A DNA stretch of 64,000 nucleotides from NCBI RefSeq assembly GCF_000211475.1, contig NC_015474.1, positions 1,178,001-1,242,000 of the forward strand. Direction: 5' to 3'. The notes beneath the pieces are model-generated. The model was not told where the DNA came from, made no database searches, and saw only the letters and a program-made list of their open reading frames with translations. Within the stretch, counting starts at the first letter, position 1. Every line of letters begins with the position of its first letter. Source of the DNA: Pyrococcus sp. NA2 (lineage in GTDB: Archaea; Methanobacteriota_B; Thermococci; Thermococcales; Thermococcaceae). Below, piece after piece: positions 28,076 to 36,952 of this stretch. Made by a program: the position numbers and the translations under genes.

Positions 28076-28605
28076 TGCAAGCCCCACGTAAGTTAAAGAG
28101 TGCGAATTATTTGATAAAAATAGTTATTGTGGCGGCATTTGGTGGGTGGGCACTCCGTTGGGCAATGAACCACAATGCAACTATTAGCGACTTCACAACA
28201 GCAGTAGCAATGACTCCACTATGGTTACTCATAGGAATAGAACTCTTTGACAAAATAGCTGACAAAAAAGACTATGACTGGTTAGGATTCATTAACTCAA
28301 GCAAATACGGTGGGAGTTCCTGGATGTGGGGAGTGATACTTGGAGTATTAGTCTTCTTTGCTGTCCTCTATATAATGACTGGAACATTAGCCCTAACAGT
28401 TGGGGAAAGAAATCCCGGGGTTTTCTTAGCAGCAGTTGTATACTCACTATATATAATCGCGCCAGAGACAGGAGATGACGAACTCCTATTATTCCTATGG
28501 CTAGCTGCAACAGTCGCAACTAAAGGAGCCTATCTGCACCAGAGCGTATTCGCACTCCCAACAAACTTCCTCAATGTGGGAGCAATGGTGCTATTACTAC
28601 TCTGA
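28075..28605 (+). CDS. 176-residue multi-pass membrane protein (paralogue B)
   Basis: Paralogue of the upstream 155-residue protein. It has the same order of motifs (ISDFTTAVAMTPLWLL, MTGTLALTVGE, IAPETGDDELLLFLWLAAT) with a charged insertion in the first loop. Four or five membrane segments. Overlapping stop-start with paralogue A suggests coupled translation and perhaps hetero-oligomer formation. Confidence 0.6.
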   Translation: MQAPRKLKSANYLIKIVIVAAFGGWALRWAMNHNATISDFTTAVAMTPLWLLIGIELFDKIADKKDYDWLGFINSSKYGGSSWMWGVILGVLVFFAVLYIMTGTLALTVGERNPGVFLAAVVYSLYIIAPETGDDELLLFLWLAATVATKGAYLHQSVFALPTNFLNVGAMVLLLL

Positions 28606-28617
28606 GGGGGTGAAACA

Positions 28618-28953
28618 TTGAGCGTGAGCATGCAGAGACTCCTTATTGCTTTCATCTTTTACATCTTGAACATCACAGTCATGAGAAGCATCCTTGTAAC
28701 CTCGCTTACAATCCTAGGGCTACCAACAACGTATCCCTGGATAATTGGATTAGCAATATTCCTCACACTAGCATTCCTAAGGTTCATCTCTCCAGAATGG
28801 GGGTTACTTGACTTATTCGCACTCGGTTCAATAGCAACAATTTACCTCATAGCAATCTACCACAACCCAAAGCTAGTAGTTGCAGAGCTCTTGAAAAGCG
28901 TCGTAGGTTTCGCAACAGCTGGAATTCTCATGGGTCTGGCATCCAGGAGGTGA
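28618..28953 (+). CDS. 111-residue hydrophobic membrane protein
   Basis: TTG start with GGGGGTGAAAC upstream. About four hydrophobic helices, starting MQRLLIAFIFYILNITVM after a short leader; ends LMGLASRR. No recognised family. Lies in the run of small membrane-protein genes. Confidence 0.55.
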   Translation: MSVSMQRLLIAFIFYILNITVMRSILVTSLTILGLPTTYPWIIGLAIFLTLAFLRFISPEWGLLDLFALGSIATIYLIAIYHNPKLVVAELLKSVVGFATAGILMGLASRR

Positions 28954-28959
28954 AGAAAC

Positions 28960-29202
28960 ATGAGTATTATCGAGACAATACAAAACACCGCCCAAAACCA
29001 TCCATACCTTGCACTCGCAATGCTACTCCTCCTCTTTGGAATGATAATCTCAAACAAGCTGATATCCTATGTGTTATACTTCCTGGCATTCCTGGCAATC
29101 TTGAAAGAGTTTGGGCTAATTGACGTGCTGATCTCGTTCTTGAAAGCTCTCCCCTCAATACTCTCAAAACTCTCAAGCGTATTTGGGGGTGTAGGTCAAT
29201 GA
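28960..29202 (+). CDS. 80-residue two-helix membrane protein (capsid-protein-like size)
   Basis: Two hydrophobic helices (about 17-31 and 34-50) with a C-terminal amphipathic stretch (FLKALPSILSKLSSVFG). Length and two-helix hairpin topology are like the major capsid proteins of spindle-shaped archaeal viruses (SSV VP1 family), but there is no sequence signature I can confirm. Overlaps the next gene by 4 bp. Confidence 0.5.
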   Translation: MSIIETIQNTAQNHPYLALAMLLLLFGMIISNKLISYVLYFLAFLAILKEFGLIDVLISFLKALPSILSKLSSVFGGVGQ

Positions 29203-29999
29203 AGAATGAAAATTTAGTTATCGGGTTATTCCTGGTTGGATTGGTTATAGTAGGATATTTTGTCGTGGCAAAAGGAGATGGAGGCTTCATCAACCTTAGC
29301 GACTTGCTAAGCAAAGACAACAACACTACTGAGAGTAACGAGAACGTTACTGCAAGCGTCAGCGTTTCAGATATCCAAGCAAAAGTGCTTGAGACTGGAG
29401 AAACAGTAATCAGCTTCAAAGTCATCTCAAACAACGCCAACATATCGAATGTAACTGTGAATTATGGTCTCAACGTTGCCGATCCAGAAAACGCTACATA
29501 CGCTTCCCTTGAAGCCAGCCAGGAAAGTGAAACATATGAAGCGAAGGTACCCACGGAGTTCGGAGATGCACTATATTACTACATAGAAGTTACCTACACG
29601 GCTGGAAACGAGACTAGGACCTACAGGACCGAGACATACCACCTCCAGGTCAAGGACACTTACCCACCAACTATCAATAGTGTGTCAATAGACTATAACG
29701 GAACGGCTAGGCAGTTCGTGATAAGCTTCAATGCAACTGATAATGATGCAATTGCAAAATACTATGTTTATTGGGCAGATCTTGGCACGAATAACACTGT
29801 TACAAACACAACCACGTTCATTGTAATAAACTCTACCACCATTCCAATAACAATTACAAATATCACAGATGGCAACTACTACGCATTCTACTTCAAGATA
29901 GAAGATCTATCAGGCAATATAGCAACGCTATTCAACGAAACAGATCCATTAATCTTACAGGCAAATACCTCTTCTACATGGCCAGTAACAGTTTCTTAG
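29199..29999 (+). CDS. membrane-anchored beta-sandwich protein, N-glycosylation-rich
   Basis: N-terminal anchor (LVIGLFLVGLVIVGYFVV, residues 6-23) facing outward. Two fibronectin/Ig-like beta domains follow (about 55-150 and 155-255). Many Asn-X-Ser/Thr sequons (NNTT, NVT, NIS, NAT, NGT, NTT) suggest heavy N-glycosylation outside the cell. 266 residues. Likely a virion surface or pilus-like component; inference. Confidence 0.55.
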   Translation: MKNENLVIGLFLVGLVIVGYFVVAKGDGGFINLSDLLSKDNNTTESNENVTASVSVSDIQAKVLETGETVISFKVISNNANISNVTVNYGLNVADPENATYASLEASQESETYEAKVPTEFGDALYYYIEVTYTAGNETRTYRTETYHLQVKDTYPPTINSVSIDYNGTARQFVISFNATDNDAIAKYYVYWADLGTNNTVTNTTTFIVINSTTIPITITNITDGNYYAFYFKIEDLSGNIATLFNETDPLILQANTSSTWPVTVS

Positions 30000-30010
30000 G
30001 GGGGAGGTAA

Positions 30011-30538
30011 ATGGCCCTCTCCCCATACACAATTTCTAGGAGAGAACCTAGCCTAGGAAGAATTTTGCTAGTGCTATTTATTTTTACAACGCTGACGATT
30101 TACGCAGTTAAGTATTATCTTGACAACCGCCTAAGCCCGATTGAAAAGAGACTTTACGAGCTCGGTTACCCGAGGAAAGGCTTCATAGCAACAAAAGAAA
30201 ACAGCTCCTTGGTTATCAAATACGCTGATGGTTCTATTGTTCTCAAAACAGGGATGCACATTGACTACTATCCAGTAACGGCAGAGGAGGCACTATTACT
30301 CGCAAGACAGCACTTTGCGCCAATAAACCAGAGACTAAAAGAGTATGGTTTGAAGATTAGGTTCTTCATAAAGGAAAAGACCTTGACTGAAAAAGTCAAA
30401 GGAGATCAACGCTACTGGTGTTTTGAAGTCTGGCAAGATAGAGACGGCACAAAGCTGAACACATACAACTACATTTGCGTGAACAGACAAACAAAAGCCG
30501 TTATTATTGAGAGTCCATTCTCAATATCACTTAGTTAA
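30011..30538 (+). CDS. membrane-anchored protein of unknown function
   Basis: 175 residues. One membrane helix near residues 18-37 (ILLVLFIFTTLTIYAVKYYL), then a soluble extracytoplasmic domain with RRxG-free sequence of mixed alpha/beta type, containing two cysteines (YWCFEV, YICVN) that could form a disulfide. GGGGGGAGGT precedes the ATG. No family recognised. Confidence 0.55.
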   Translation: MALSPYTISRREPSLGRILLVLFIFTTLTIYAVKYYLDNRLSPIEKRLYELGYPRKGFIATKENSSLVIKYADGSIVLKTGMHIDYYPVTAEEALLLARQHFAPINQRLKEYGLKIRFFIKEKTLTEKVKGDQRYWCFEVWQDRDGTKLNTYNYICVNRQTKAVIIESPFSISLS

Positions 30539-30550
30539 GGGGTGATCACA

Positions 30551-30979
30551 ATGAAAAAAGCCCTCATACTTGTTTTGGTTGGGCTGATTGTCTTATCAGC
30601 TGGTTGCATCAAAAAAGAAGGCTCAACTATAATCATAGACCTAGGTAACCTGACAGAAATACTAAACAACAATCAAACAACGAACCAGACTACAACACCA
30701 ACTCCAAAACCCTACATTTATGAAGAACTAGTTCAAGTCGGTGGAAACTTAACAATTAAGGAACTTAACCTTACGATTAGGCCAGATTATGACCCTGCAA
30801 AGGATAGATTCTTCTTCATAACTCCAGGAGGTCTATATTGGGAACCAATGAACATCACGGTAAGCGATGTAAAAATTCTTGGGAGAGGTTACTTCGTTGG
30901 AACTACGATCTACATAGCTAATATCACCATAATCAGCCCAAGAGAGCTTACAATCACCGTAAACAACCCGGAGGGATGA
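30551..30979 (+). CDS. small lipoprotein
   Basis: Starts at ATG 30551 (GGGGTGATC upstream). The signal ALILVLVGLIVLSAGC ends in a lipobox Cys. A Thr/Asn/Pro-rich linker (NNQTTNQTTTPTPKP) leads to a small beta domain. About 142 residues. Probably displayed on the outer membrane face. Confidence 0.6.
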   Translation: MKKALILVLVGLIVLSAGCIKKEGSTIIIDLGNLTEILNNNQTTNQTTTPTPKPYIYEELVQVGGNLTIKELNLTIRPDYDPAKDRFFFITPGGLYWEPMNITVSDVKILGRGYFVGTTIYIANITIISPRELTITVNNPEG

Positions 30980-30983
30980 GAAT

Positions 30984-31799
30984 ATGAAGCACCTTCTTGT
31001 ATCCCTAATATTCCTAATATTGTTATTAGGAACACAAGTCCACGCATCAAGTTGGTCATATATAGGCTACTTTAAAGCTGGAGACAAGTTAGTAATCAAT
31101 GAAAACACCACGATAACAATAGATTATGACAAACACAAGCACGTTTACTTTGCAATTATCGAAAATCCTGACAAAAAGCAGGTTATTGTGATAAACGACA
31201 CGAGAGATGTTTACATACCAAAAGTCATGATTAGGTTCACAGAATTCAACAACCAAACTGTCATCTCAATCCAAAGTGAGAATCCACTAAGTATTGTTGT
31301 GAACCCTAAGGAAAGCTCAATTAGCAAATACATTTCAGAAATTTCAAAGCTGAAAAACAAAATTGCAGAGCTTACGAAAGAAAATGAGCAGTTGAATGAG
31401 AAAATTAAGGAATTAAACCAGAAGCTGAGTCAAAATGGCAAACAACAATCTACCCAAACAAAGCAACCTCAAAATTTTAACCAATTACAATTGAAGATCC
31501 TAAACCTTACAAAGGAGAATAGAAAACTGAAAGAGGAACTTGCAAACCTCACAAAGAAGTACAATGCGCTGAAAGGCGAGAACCAATACTTAAAAGAGCA
31601 ATTAAAGACATATCAGGCAGTCTTCTCTGGATTAGTATCACGAGTTGAGCAACATGCAGAAAGTGATTATATAGAGCAGGCAAAGAAATCAAAAAAGACA
31701 GCTGAAAGATTATTTATATCAATAATTCTAAGTGGACTCTTTGTTGGTGGTTTTGGCCTCTTATTATATCGCAAGAAGCGTAAGTATTACCTAGAATAA
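30984..31799 (+). CDS. secreted coiled-coil protein with C-terminal membrane anchor
   Basis: 271 residues. Signal peptide 1-21 (LVSLIFLILLLGTQVHA), a beta-rich head (22-108), a long interrupted coiled coil (about 115-215), and a C-terminal anchor (FISIILSGLFVGGFGLLLY) followed by basic residues. The layout resembles archaeal surface stalk proteins. Last gene of the block before a 131-bp gap. Confidence 0.6.
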   Translation: MKHLLVSLIFLILLLGTQVHASSWSYIGYFKAGDKLVINENTTITIDYDKHKHVYFAIIENPDKKQVIVINDTRDVYIPKVMIRFTEFNNQTVISIQSENPLSIVVNPKESSISKYISEISKLKNKIAELTKENEQLNEKIKELNQKLSQNGKQQSTQTKQPQNFNQLQLKILNLTKENRKLKEELANLTKKYNALKGENQYLKEQLKTYQAVFSGLVSRVEQHAESDYIEQAKKSKKTAERLFISIILSGLFVGGFGLLLYRKKRKYYLE

Positions 31800-31930
31800 C
31801 TAGTAAAAGATAACACAATCGGAGGTGCCTGATTTGAATGAAAGAAGGCACGTGGAGAAAGCTTCGTGAAGAAACATTATGTGTGTGAGGAGGGATTGTT
31901 TATTTTCATTAGAAAAATGGAGGGATTAGA

Positions 31931-33340
31931 GTGGAGTCTGTAAAAGAAGCAGACACGTGGAAACCCATTACAAAAGGCAGACTCAACGAAATTTATCTTG
32001 GCAGGGGTGTTAAGAGCGTAAACGGTACACTAGACAGATGGTTAAAGATAAATGAAGATGATGCTAACCACATGCTGTTTCTCGGACCAAGTGGCTTCCA
32101 AAAGACGACTACAATGAAAGCCATTCTCCAGGAGATTTGGTTAAACACCCGTTGGGGTAGAAACCAAGAACCCCCACTCATAATAATTTTCGAGAGAAAA
32201 TACGACAGAGCAAAGGCGCAATTAGTCAAGAGAGCATTTTATGAGCTAATTAATGAAAGAGGGGAGAGCTGGTTAAAAGCCAGAATAAGCCAAATTACTG
32301 AACTCAGTTTATACATTCAAATGCTAGAATCTCCTGCTTACGAAGGTCAACTAGGTCTTATGGGGGACTTTGCCCTAGGATGGGAAAACATTCTAGGATT
32401 GCTCAAGTATGACAGACAACACACCCTCTTTAGCCTCTTTGGCATAGAACCAATGGCATTCCCAACAAGAAGATTTGTCTTTAACCCAACAAGAGAACCT
32501 CACTATATAGCCCTCGATTCTGGTCCCGAGACAGAGGTTATAGCAACATTCATCAGATATGAACGGCTTGATTTTGAAGACCTTGTAAAAGTCATAAACA
32601 TAAATCCAAACACTATCTACGCACAAATCATTAAAACAGCGTGGGATGAAGAGAAAGTAAGAAATCCAGACGAACTAATAATTGAAGCCAAGAGAATTTA
32701 CAATGAAATGCTTGAATTTCTCGAAGTTGAAAACAAAAAACCCCCAACAAGCTTGTGGGGAGTATACAATGTTGCAAAGAGCTTGAAGAAAGTTACATGG
32801 CTAAAAGCTAATGGTGAGGATCTATTTGACATCATAGACAATACAAAGATCAACGTAGTGGACTTTAGCCAAAACTCCGATTTAACAGAGTCTGCAAAGA
32901 ACATTATCTTCAAGAAGGTTATTGAGTGGGTTCTGAAAAAGTATGTTCAAGAAAAAGAAACTGCAGTTTTCATAGCAGGGGATGAAATACAGAACTACCT
33001 AAGATCCCATTGGGGTAGAAATATAATTGCAAAACTATTTAGAGAAGGCCGTTCAAACCAAGTAAACTTCCTGGTGGCTACACAGTATTTGCACAGCTTA
33101 CCAGCTGAGATAGTATATGGAGCCAGTCATATTGCAATACTAGGAACCCTGGCCTCAGCTGATGACTATAACCTTCTCAAGAAAGTTGTCCCTGATTTTG
33201 ATGTTAATTTTGAGAGAATAGTTGCTACTTCCCTGGAAGAAGTTGAGATACTAAAGAAAAAGAACCGTGGAAAAGGCTATTTCATTTATAATAAGTTCTT
33301 CACTGAGCGAATTCATTTTAGGCCCTCCCAAACACTTTAG
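31931..33340 (+). CDS. HerA/FtsK-like P-loop ATPase with variant Walker A
   Basis: 469 residues from a GTG start (ATGGAGGG upstream). The P-loop MLFLGPSGFQKTTTMKAIL (near residue 55) has Gln where the usual motif GxxxxGK[ST] has Gly. Walker B is AVFIAGDEIQNYL (near 345). A C-terminal FREGRSNQVNFLVATQYLHSLP is like the sensor/arginine region of HerA/VirB4/packaging ATPases. Spindle-shaped viruses and A32-type packaging systems encode such ATPases, so a DNA translocation or assembly role is likely. Confidence 0.7.
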   Translation: MESVKEADTWKPITKGRLNEIYLGRGVKSVNGTLDRWLKINEDDANHMLFLGPSGFQKTTTMKAILQEIWLNTRWGRNQEPPLIIIFERKYDRAKAQLVKRAFYELINERGESWLKARISQITELSLYIQMLESPAYEGQLGLMGDFALGWENILGLLKYDRQHTLFSLFGIEPMAFPTRRFVFNPTREPHYIALDSGPETEVIATFIRYERLDFEDLVKVININPNTIYAQIIKTAWDEEKVRNPDELIIEAKRIYNEMLEFLEVENKKPPTSLWGVYNVAKSLKKVTWLKANGEDLFDIIDNTKINVVDFSQNSDLTESAKNIIFKKVIEWVLKKYVQEKETAVFIAGDEIQNYLRSHWGRNIIAKLFREGRSNQVNFLVATQYLHSLPAEIVYGASHIAILGTLASADDYNLLKKVVPDFDVNFERIVATSLEEVEILKKKNRGKGYFIYNKFFTERIHFRPSQTL

Positions 33341-33352
33341 GAGGTGTTTTGC

Positions 33353-34144
33353 ATGTTTAGACTATTTGGAAAGAAGAAAAGACGTGAAGGAGGCCTCCCA
33401 AAGAGAAAATATGACGAACCAGGAATTATTGAAGAGAAGCTAATTCCAATTGCGGAAGAGAGAGTTGAAAGAATAGCCAAGGAAGAAACTCCAATAGAAG
33501 AATACAAAGCAGAAAAAGAAACATACGAAGACGTATTCAAACAGCTCGACTTTAGGAAAACCCACCACACCATTATCAAAATCTTGTTCAAAAGACCAGA
33601 AACCAGGAAAAAAGAAATTATAACTCTCGGTTATGTCCAGGGAGTAGCCCTAGCTCCAAACGGCCTTGTTGCCATTGCCTACCTCCCTAGGGCACCTTCC
33701 TGGCTAGACGAATTCTTCATGACCATTACCAGAACAGTAAGCAAATACAAACACCTGAAAGTCCTATGGGGCTTTGAACCCTTCGTCCACCTACCAGTCC
33801 TAGACCACACCATAATAGTAGAAGCAAGTGAAATAAGAGAAAGCCCATACGGGAGAATAGCCGTCCCTCCATTTGAGCATGAAGATGAAAAAACACTCTT
33901 CGAAGCAATTTACGCAAAAGCAACAACACTAGAAGAACTAGTAAAGACATTAATCGAGCAAGAAATGAAAGAACTCGTGAACTCAGCCCTCAAAATAAAC
34001 CCCTATATGAAGAGCTATAAGTTACTTGAAAAGGCCAGGAACGAGAGAAAGAAAGAAGAGAAATTCAAGATCGCTGAAGGTGGAGAAATCACCTTGATCG
34101 ACATGAGCAAGAAGGAAGATATTTGGAGGGACTTTGAACTATGA
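33353..34144 (+). CDS. unknown protein downstream of the ATPase
   Basis: 263 residues from ATG 33353 (GGAGGTG upstream). A basic N-terminus (FRLFGKKKRREGGLPKRK), an acidic helical region, then an alpha/beta core (ITLGYVQGVALAPNGLVAIAYL) and a helical C-terminus. 4-bp overlap with the next gene. It may be a partner of the ATPase, as the pair is adjacent. No family recognised. Confidence 0.55.
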   Translation: MFRLFGKKKRREGGLPKRKYDEPGIIEEKLIPIAEERVERIAKEETPIEEYKAEKETYEDVFKQLDFRKTHHTIIKILFKRPETRKKEIITLGYVQGVALAPNGLVAIAYLPRAPSWLDEFFMTITRTVSKYKHLKVLWGFEPFVHLPVLDHTIIVEASEIRESPYGRIAVPPFEHEDEKTLFEAIYAKATTLEELVKTLIEQEMKELVNSALKINPYMKSYKLLEKARNERKKEEKFKIAEGGEITLIDMSKKEDIWRDFEL

Positions 34145-34482
34145 ACGAGAACACAGTATCAGCAAAAGACGTATTCAACCAAATAGCCGAACAGATGAAC
34201 ATCACACTAGAAGAAAAAACCAAAGAAGTTGAAAAAATCGAAAAACAAGAAGTGCTCCAGGAAGAAATTGAAGTTAAGAAAAGAAAATACATAGGAAAGA
34301 GCGCAAGAATAAATGCCGAGCTCATGAAAGAAGCGCTAAGAGAGCTCAAGAAAGCCCACGAGAGAAGCTACCAGCCCGAGGTAACCCAAGCCATTGAAAG
34401 AGCCGTGAGGCTACTAAAAGTAATTATAAAAGAAAATGAAGAAATGTTTCCTAGAGTGCTAAGGTCTAACACCAGTGATTAA
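34141..34482 (+). CDS. small helical protein
   Basis: 113 residues, strongly charged and helical: QIAEQMNITLEEKTKEVEK, then KRKYIGKSARINAELMKEAL. Starts by ATGA overlap with the previous gene. Last gene of the rightward operon, facing the convergent leftward pair. Function unknown. Confidence 0.5.
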   Translation: MNENTVSAKDVFNQIAEQMNITLEEKTKEVEKIEKQEVLQEEIEVKKRKYIGKSARINAELMKEALRELKKAHERSYQPEVTQAIERAVRLLKVIIKENEEMFPRVLRSNTSD

Positions 34483-34490
34483 AAACACCC

Positions 34491-35225
34491 TTATTTTCTT
34501 TTTATTCTAAGTCTCCAAAGAATGTAATCAATCAAAGACATCCTCGACTTATATAAGACATTAACAGTCCAATCCTCTTTAGTTGTTCCACGTACAAAAT
34601 TACATTCATCAAGAAATACTTCAACAGTAGTAGCCTTTGAGAGAATATTTATTATATATTCTCTTAAATTTTTAAAACTCTCTATCAATTCCTGTCGTTG
34701 TTTATCTGTCAGCATTGAGTTATTTAAAGATATGATAACTCCCGTAAACTCCTCCCACAATTGTTCGAGTATAGGGATATGATTTTCAATTAAATCATAG
34801 AATAAATCCTTATTATAAGGTCTAAAGTCGAAATGATCTATTAATATTTTCAGAACATCCTTAAGTGTCTCAAAACCTGACATAGGTAATGATAAATCTC
34901 TAAGAAATATCTCAACATTTCCATCATCATTCACGCCAATACTTTTGAAAAATGATAATAAAGGCCTAATGACTTCTTCCTGGAGTTTCTTTGTGTGTTC
35001 TCTCATAACAGGAAACATAATTAAGGATCTCTGATATTCGAGATTTTCAGCATTTAGGGCAGCTTGAAGAAGTGCGATAACTGCAAGTATAACTGTCGCA
35101 ATTGCAGAAGCTATCTGAAATCTATTACTAAGACTAATTTTCAAAAGATAAATAAATAAAATTAAAGTTGCAATATTTACAGCAACAATAATTAATGTAT
35201 TGATATAGAATTTCCTTGATCTCAT
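34491..35225 (-). CDS. membrane protein with cytoplasmic helical domain
   Basis: 244 residues. Two N-terminal membrane helices (about 9-28 and 35-54) and a long helical soluble part with FPVMREHTKKLQEEV near its start. AT-rich codon use differs from the flanking genes (many ATT, AAA), which suggests a separate origin. Lies 10 bp downstream of the other leftward gene. Confidence 0.55.
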   Translation of the reverse strand: MRSRKFYINTLIIVAVNIATLILFIYLLKISLSNRFQIASAIATVILAVIALLQAALNAENLEYQRSLIMFPVMREHTKKLQEEVIRPLLSFFKSIGVNDDGNVEIFLRDLSLPMSGFETLKDVLKILIDHFDFRPYNKDLFYDLIENHIPILEQLWEEFTGVIISLNNSMLTDKQRQELIESFKNLREYIINILSKATTVEVFLDECNFVRGTTKEDWTVNVLYKSRMSLIDYILWRLRIKRK

Positions 35226-35235
35226 AGCAGACCCC

Positions 35236-36027
35236 CTATGGCACTTCTCCTATTTTCTTCCCATCAAGCACAAATTCCCATTTCCATGTCCAAATTACAG
35301 AGAACTTCCTTTTGATATTCAAAATATATTCATCATTTGGACCCACTCTAAAAGTTGCCTCTTTATCCACCCTCTCCTTTACCTCCACACCATTCACCCT
35401 AATCTTAAGAGAACCCCACCAAGGCTCAAACTCGTAGGTATCCTCTCCAATTCTAAGAATAAGAGCCCTAGTATTTCCAAAAACCACATTCAAGAAACTA
35501 CCAATTATTAAGGCCACACCCGCCAAAATCCACTCCAAAGCCCAAAATTGAAACTCCTTAGTGTAAAGGGAAGCCGTTGCATAGACCTTCTTTGGAACTA
35601 ACATGCTGAAAGTATTATCAAAGTACACCGTATAGTTGCCAGAACCAGGAACTAAGAACCTGATCCTAATAGGGCTAACAAGTTTTCCAAAGTCCTTGAC
35701 CCTCCTACCATTTTCGTCCACGATATATATTATTATATCCCCATTCCCACCATGAACTACTGCACTAATTTCCAAAATACTTTCCTTCCCAAAATGCCAA
35801 GACCAAGACTGAGTATCCTTGGGAAGGATCGTAAATTCCTCCCTCCAAGTCTTATAGTATTCATAGGAATACAAGTTTTGATAACCATAAAATACCATTA
35901 AAATCCCAATAATTAGAAGAGCCACATTAACCCCCCACCTCCGAACGGGTCTCTTTTCAACATTAACATTCGGAGGCAAACCATTTTTAGCCACTAACCT
36001 TTTTAAACTCCTAACTCTACTATCCAT
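35236..36027 (-). CDS. membrane protein with beta-sandwich (GOLD-like) domain
   Basis: About 263 residues from ATG 36027 (GGGGGTGGGAG upstream). A membrane helix (WGVNVALLIIGILMVFYGY) is followed by an external beta domain with WSWHFGKESILEISAVVHGG and SGNYTVYFDN, reminiscent of GOLD/p24-type sandwiches. A second helix (ALEWILAGVALIIGSFL) precedes a cytoplasmic beta domain ending WEFVLDGKKIGEVP. Opposite in direction to the structural operon. Function unknown. Confidence 0.5.
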   Translation of the reverse strand: MDSRVRSLKRLVAKNGLPPNVNVEKRPVRRWGVNVALLIIGILMVFYGYQNLYSYEYYKTWREEFTILPKDTQSWSWHFGKESILEISAVVHGGNGDIIIYIVDENGRRVKDFGKLVSPIRIRFLVPGSGNYTVYFDNTFSMLVPKKVYATASLYTKEFQFWALEWILAGVALIIGSFLNVVFGNTRALILRIGEDTYEFEPWWGSLKIRVNGVEVKERVDKEATFRVGPNDEYILNIKRKFSVIWTWKWEFVLDGKKIGEVP

Positions 36028-36193
36028 TGAATCTCCCACCCCCACCCTTCTTCCAAGCTCTCTAAACTATCGAACAAAACAATAAAACCCTTTCTCCCCC
36101 CATTGCCAAGCCCACGACAATCCGAAAACATTACTATTAAAAGAAGAAAGAAAAATGCATGAGAGTGCAACGCCCTGAGATGTCTGCCCCCTC

Positions 36194-36240
36194 TTTCTAC
36201 GGTAGAAAACTTTATAAGGTAAAACTTTCTACCGTATAAG
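36194..36240 (+). promoter_or_regulatory. operator pair flanking a TATA box
   Basis: TTTCTACGGTAGAAA (36194-36208) is a 7-bp-arm palindrome around one base. A second copy TTTCTACCGTATAAG (36226-36240) keeps the left half-site. Their centres are 32 bp apart, about three helical turns, with the TATA-like CTTTATAAGG (36210-36219) between. A repressor bound at both would occlude TBP/TFB. The gene at 36242 begins just after, so its mRNA is probably leaderless. Confidence 0.65.
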
Positions 36241-36241
36241 G

Positions 36242-36451
36242 GTGGGGAGGGTGCTCAAGGTCCAAATCCACAAACAAATCAAGAGGCAGAAAAAGAGAGG
36301 TAAAATCTATAACGTCGAGCAAAGGCTTATCTACATCCCGTCTAAAGCCAAGCTCCCTGATGAAGTTTACATCCTCACTCCAGAAGAACTCAAAGAGCTA
36401 GTCGACCTAATCCCGGCTGAAAAGAGACCAAGCTGGCTGGTGGTGGAATGA
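36242..36451 (+). CDS. small basic protein behind the operator pair
   Basis: 69 residues, GTG start, basic N-terminus (VQIHKQIKRQKKRGKIYNV), then RLIYIPSKAKLPDEVYILTPEELKEL. The latter could be a swapped-hairpin/AbrB-like or SHS2-like fold, but I am not certain. The stop overlaps the next start by 4 bp. Being directly behind an operator it may be autoregulatory. Confidence 0.5.
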   Translation: MGRVLKVQIHKQIKRQKKRGKIYNVEQRLIYIPSKAKLPDEVYILTPEELKELVDLIPAEKRPSWLVVE

Positions 36452-36937
36452 AAGACATAATCATAGCGCTTGATAGGAGCATAGGAAAACGTAAAATATA
36501 CTCTCTTGTGATAATAAACGAGGCCAATCTCCCTCAATTTAACCAAAAAGCCTCTTGGCTCAAACACATCTCAGAACTGCCAAAAAGAGAACGCGCATCA
36601 TATCTTCGAAAGTTTCCTGAGCGGTACCAAGATCTCAAACCACTTCTCCATAAAGTTGAGCTAACTCCTTTTTTTCAGCGATATCGCCCCCACTATTGAA
36701 AGTTCAATCCCCTCAGTAGGCCTTGTGATCATAGACGATGCAGTACTCAACAAGCAATTGAAAGCGTACTCCAACCGGAAGAATATTTTAAGAGAAAGCA
36801 TTGCAAAGAACAGGAGAAAATTCCGGTTGCTCGTTTTATTAGCCGACAACCTCGCCTATTATGGGAGAGAAGTCTTTGAGAACACAAAAACTCTCACTGC
36901 GTTTAAAAGAGAACTTAGAAGACGAGGTATACTATAA
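36448..36937 (+). pseudogene. gene split by a +1 frameshift in a T7 run
   Basis: Frame 1 runs 36448-36699 (MKDIIIALDRSIGKRKIYSL). At TTTTTTT (36669-36675) the sensible sequence continues in another frame: FSDIAPTIESSIPSVGLVII, then the segment 36725-36937 (LLVLLADNLAYYGREVFEN). Removing one T restores one protein of about 163 residues. The start DRSIGKRKIYSLVIINEA and the later VGLVIIDDAV suggest one alpha/beta domain with acidic strand ends. Either a mutation, a sequencing error, or programmed slippage. Confidence 0.6.
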
Positions 36938-36952
36938 AAAGACGTCTTACAC

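Noticed and set aside
31800-31930. Short ORFs between the coiled-coil protein and the ATPase gene
   Set aside because: Two frames of 11-16 codons with no conserved features; more likely untranslated leader of the ATPase gene.
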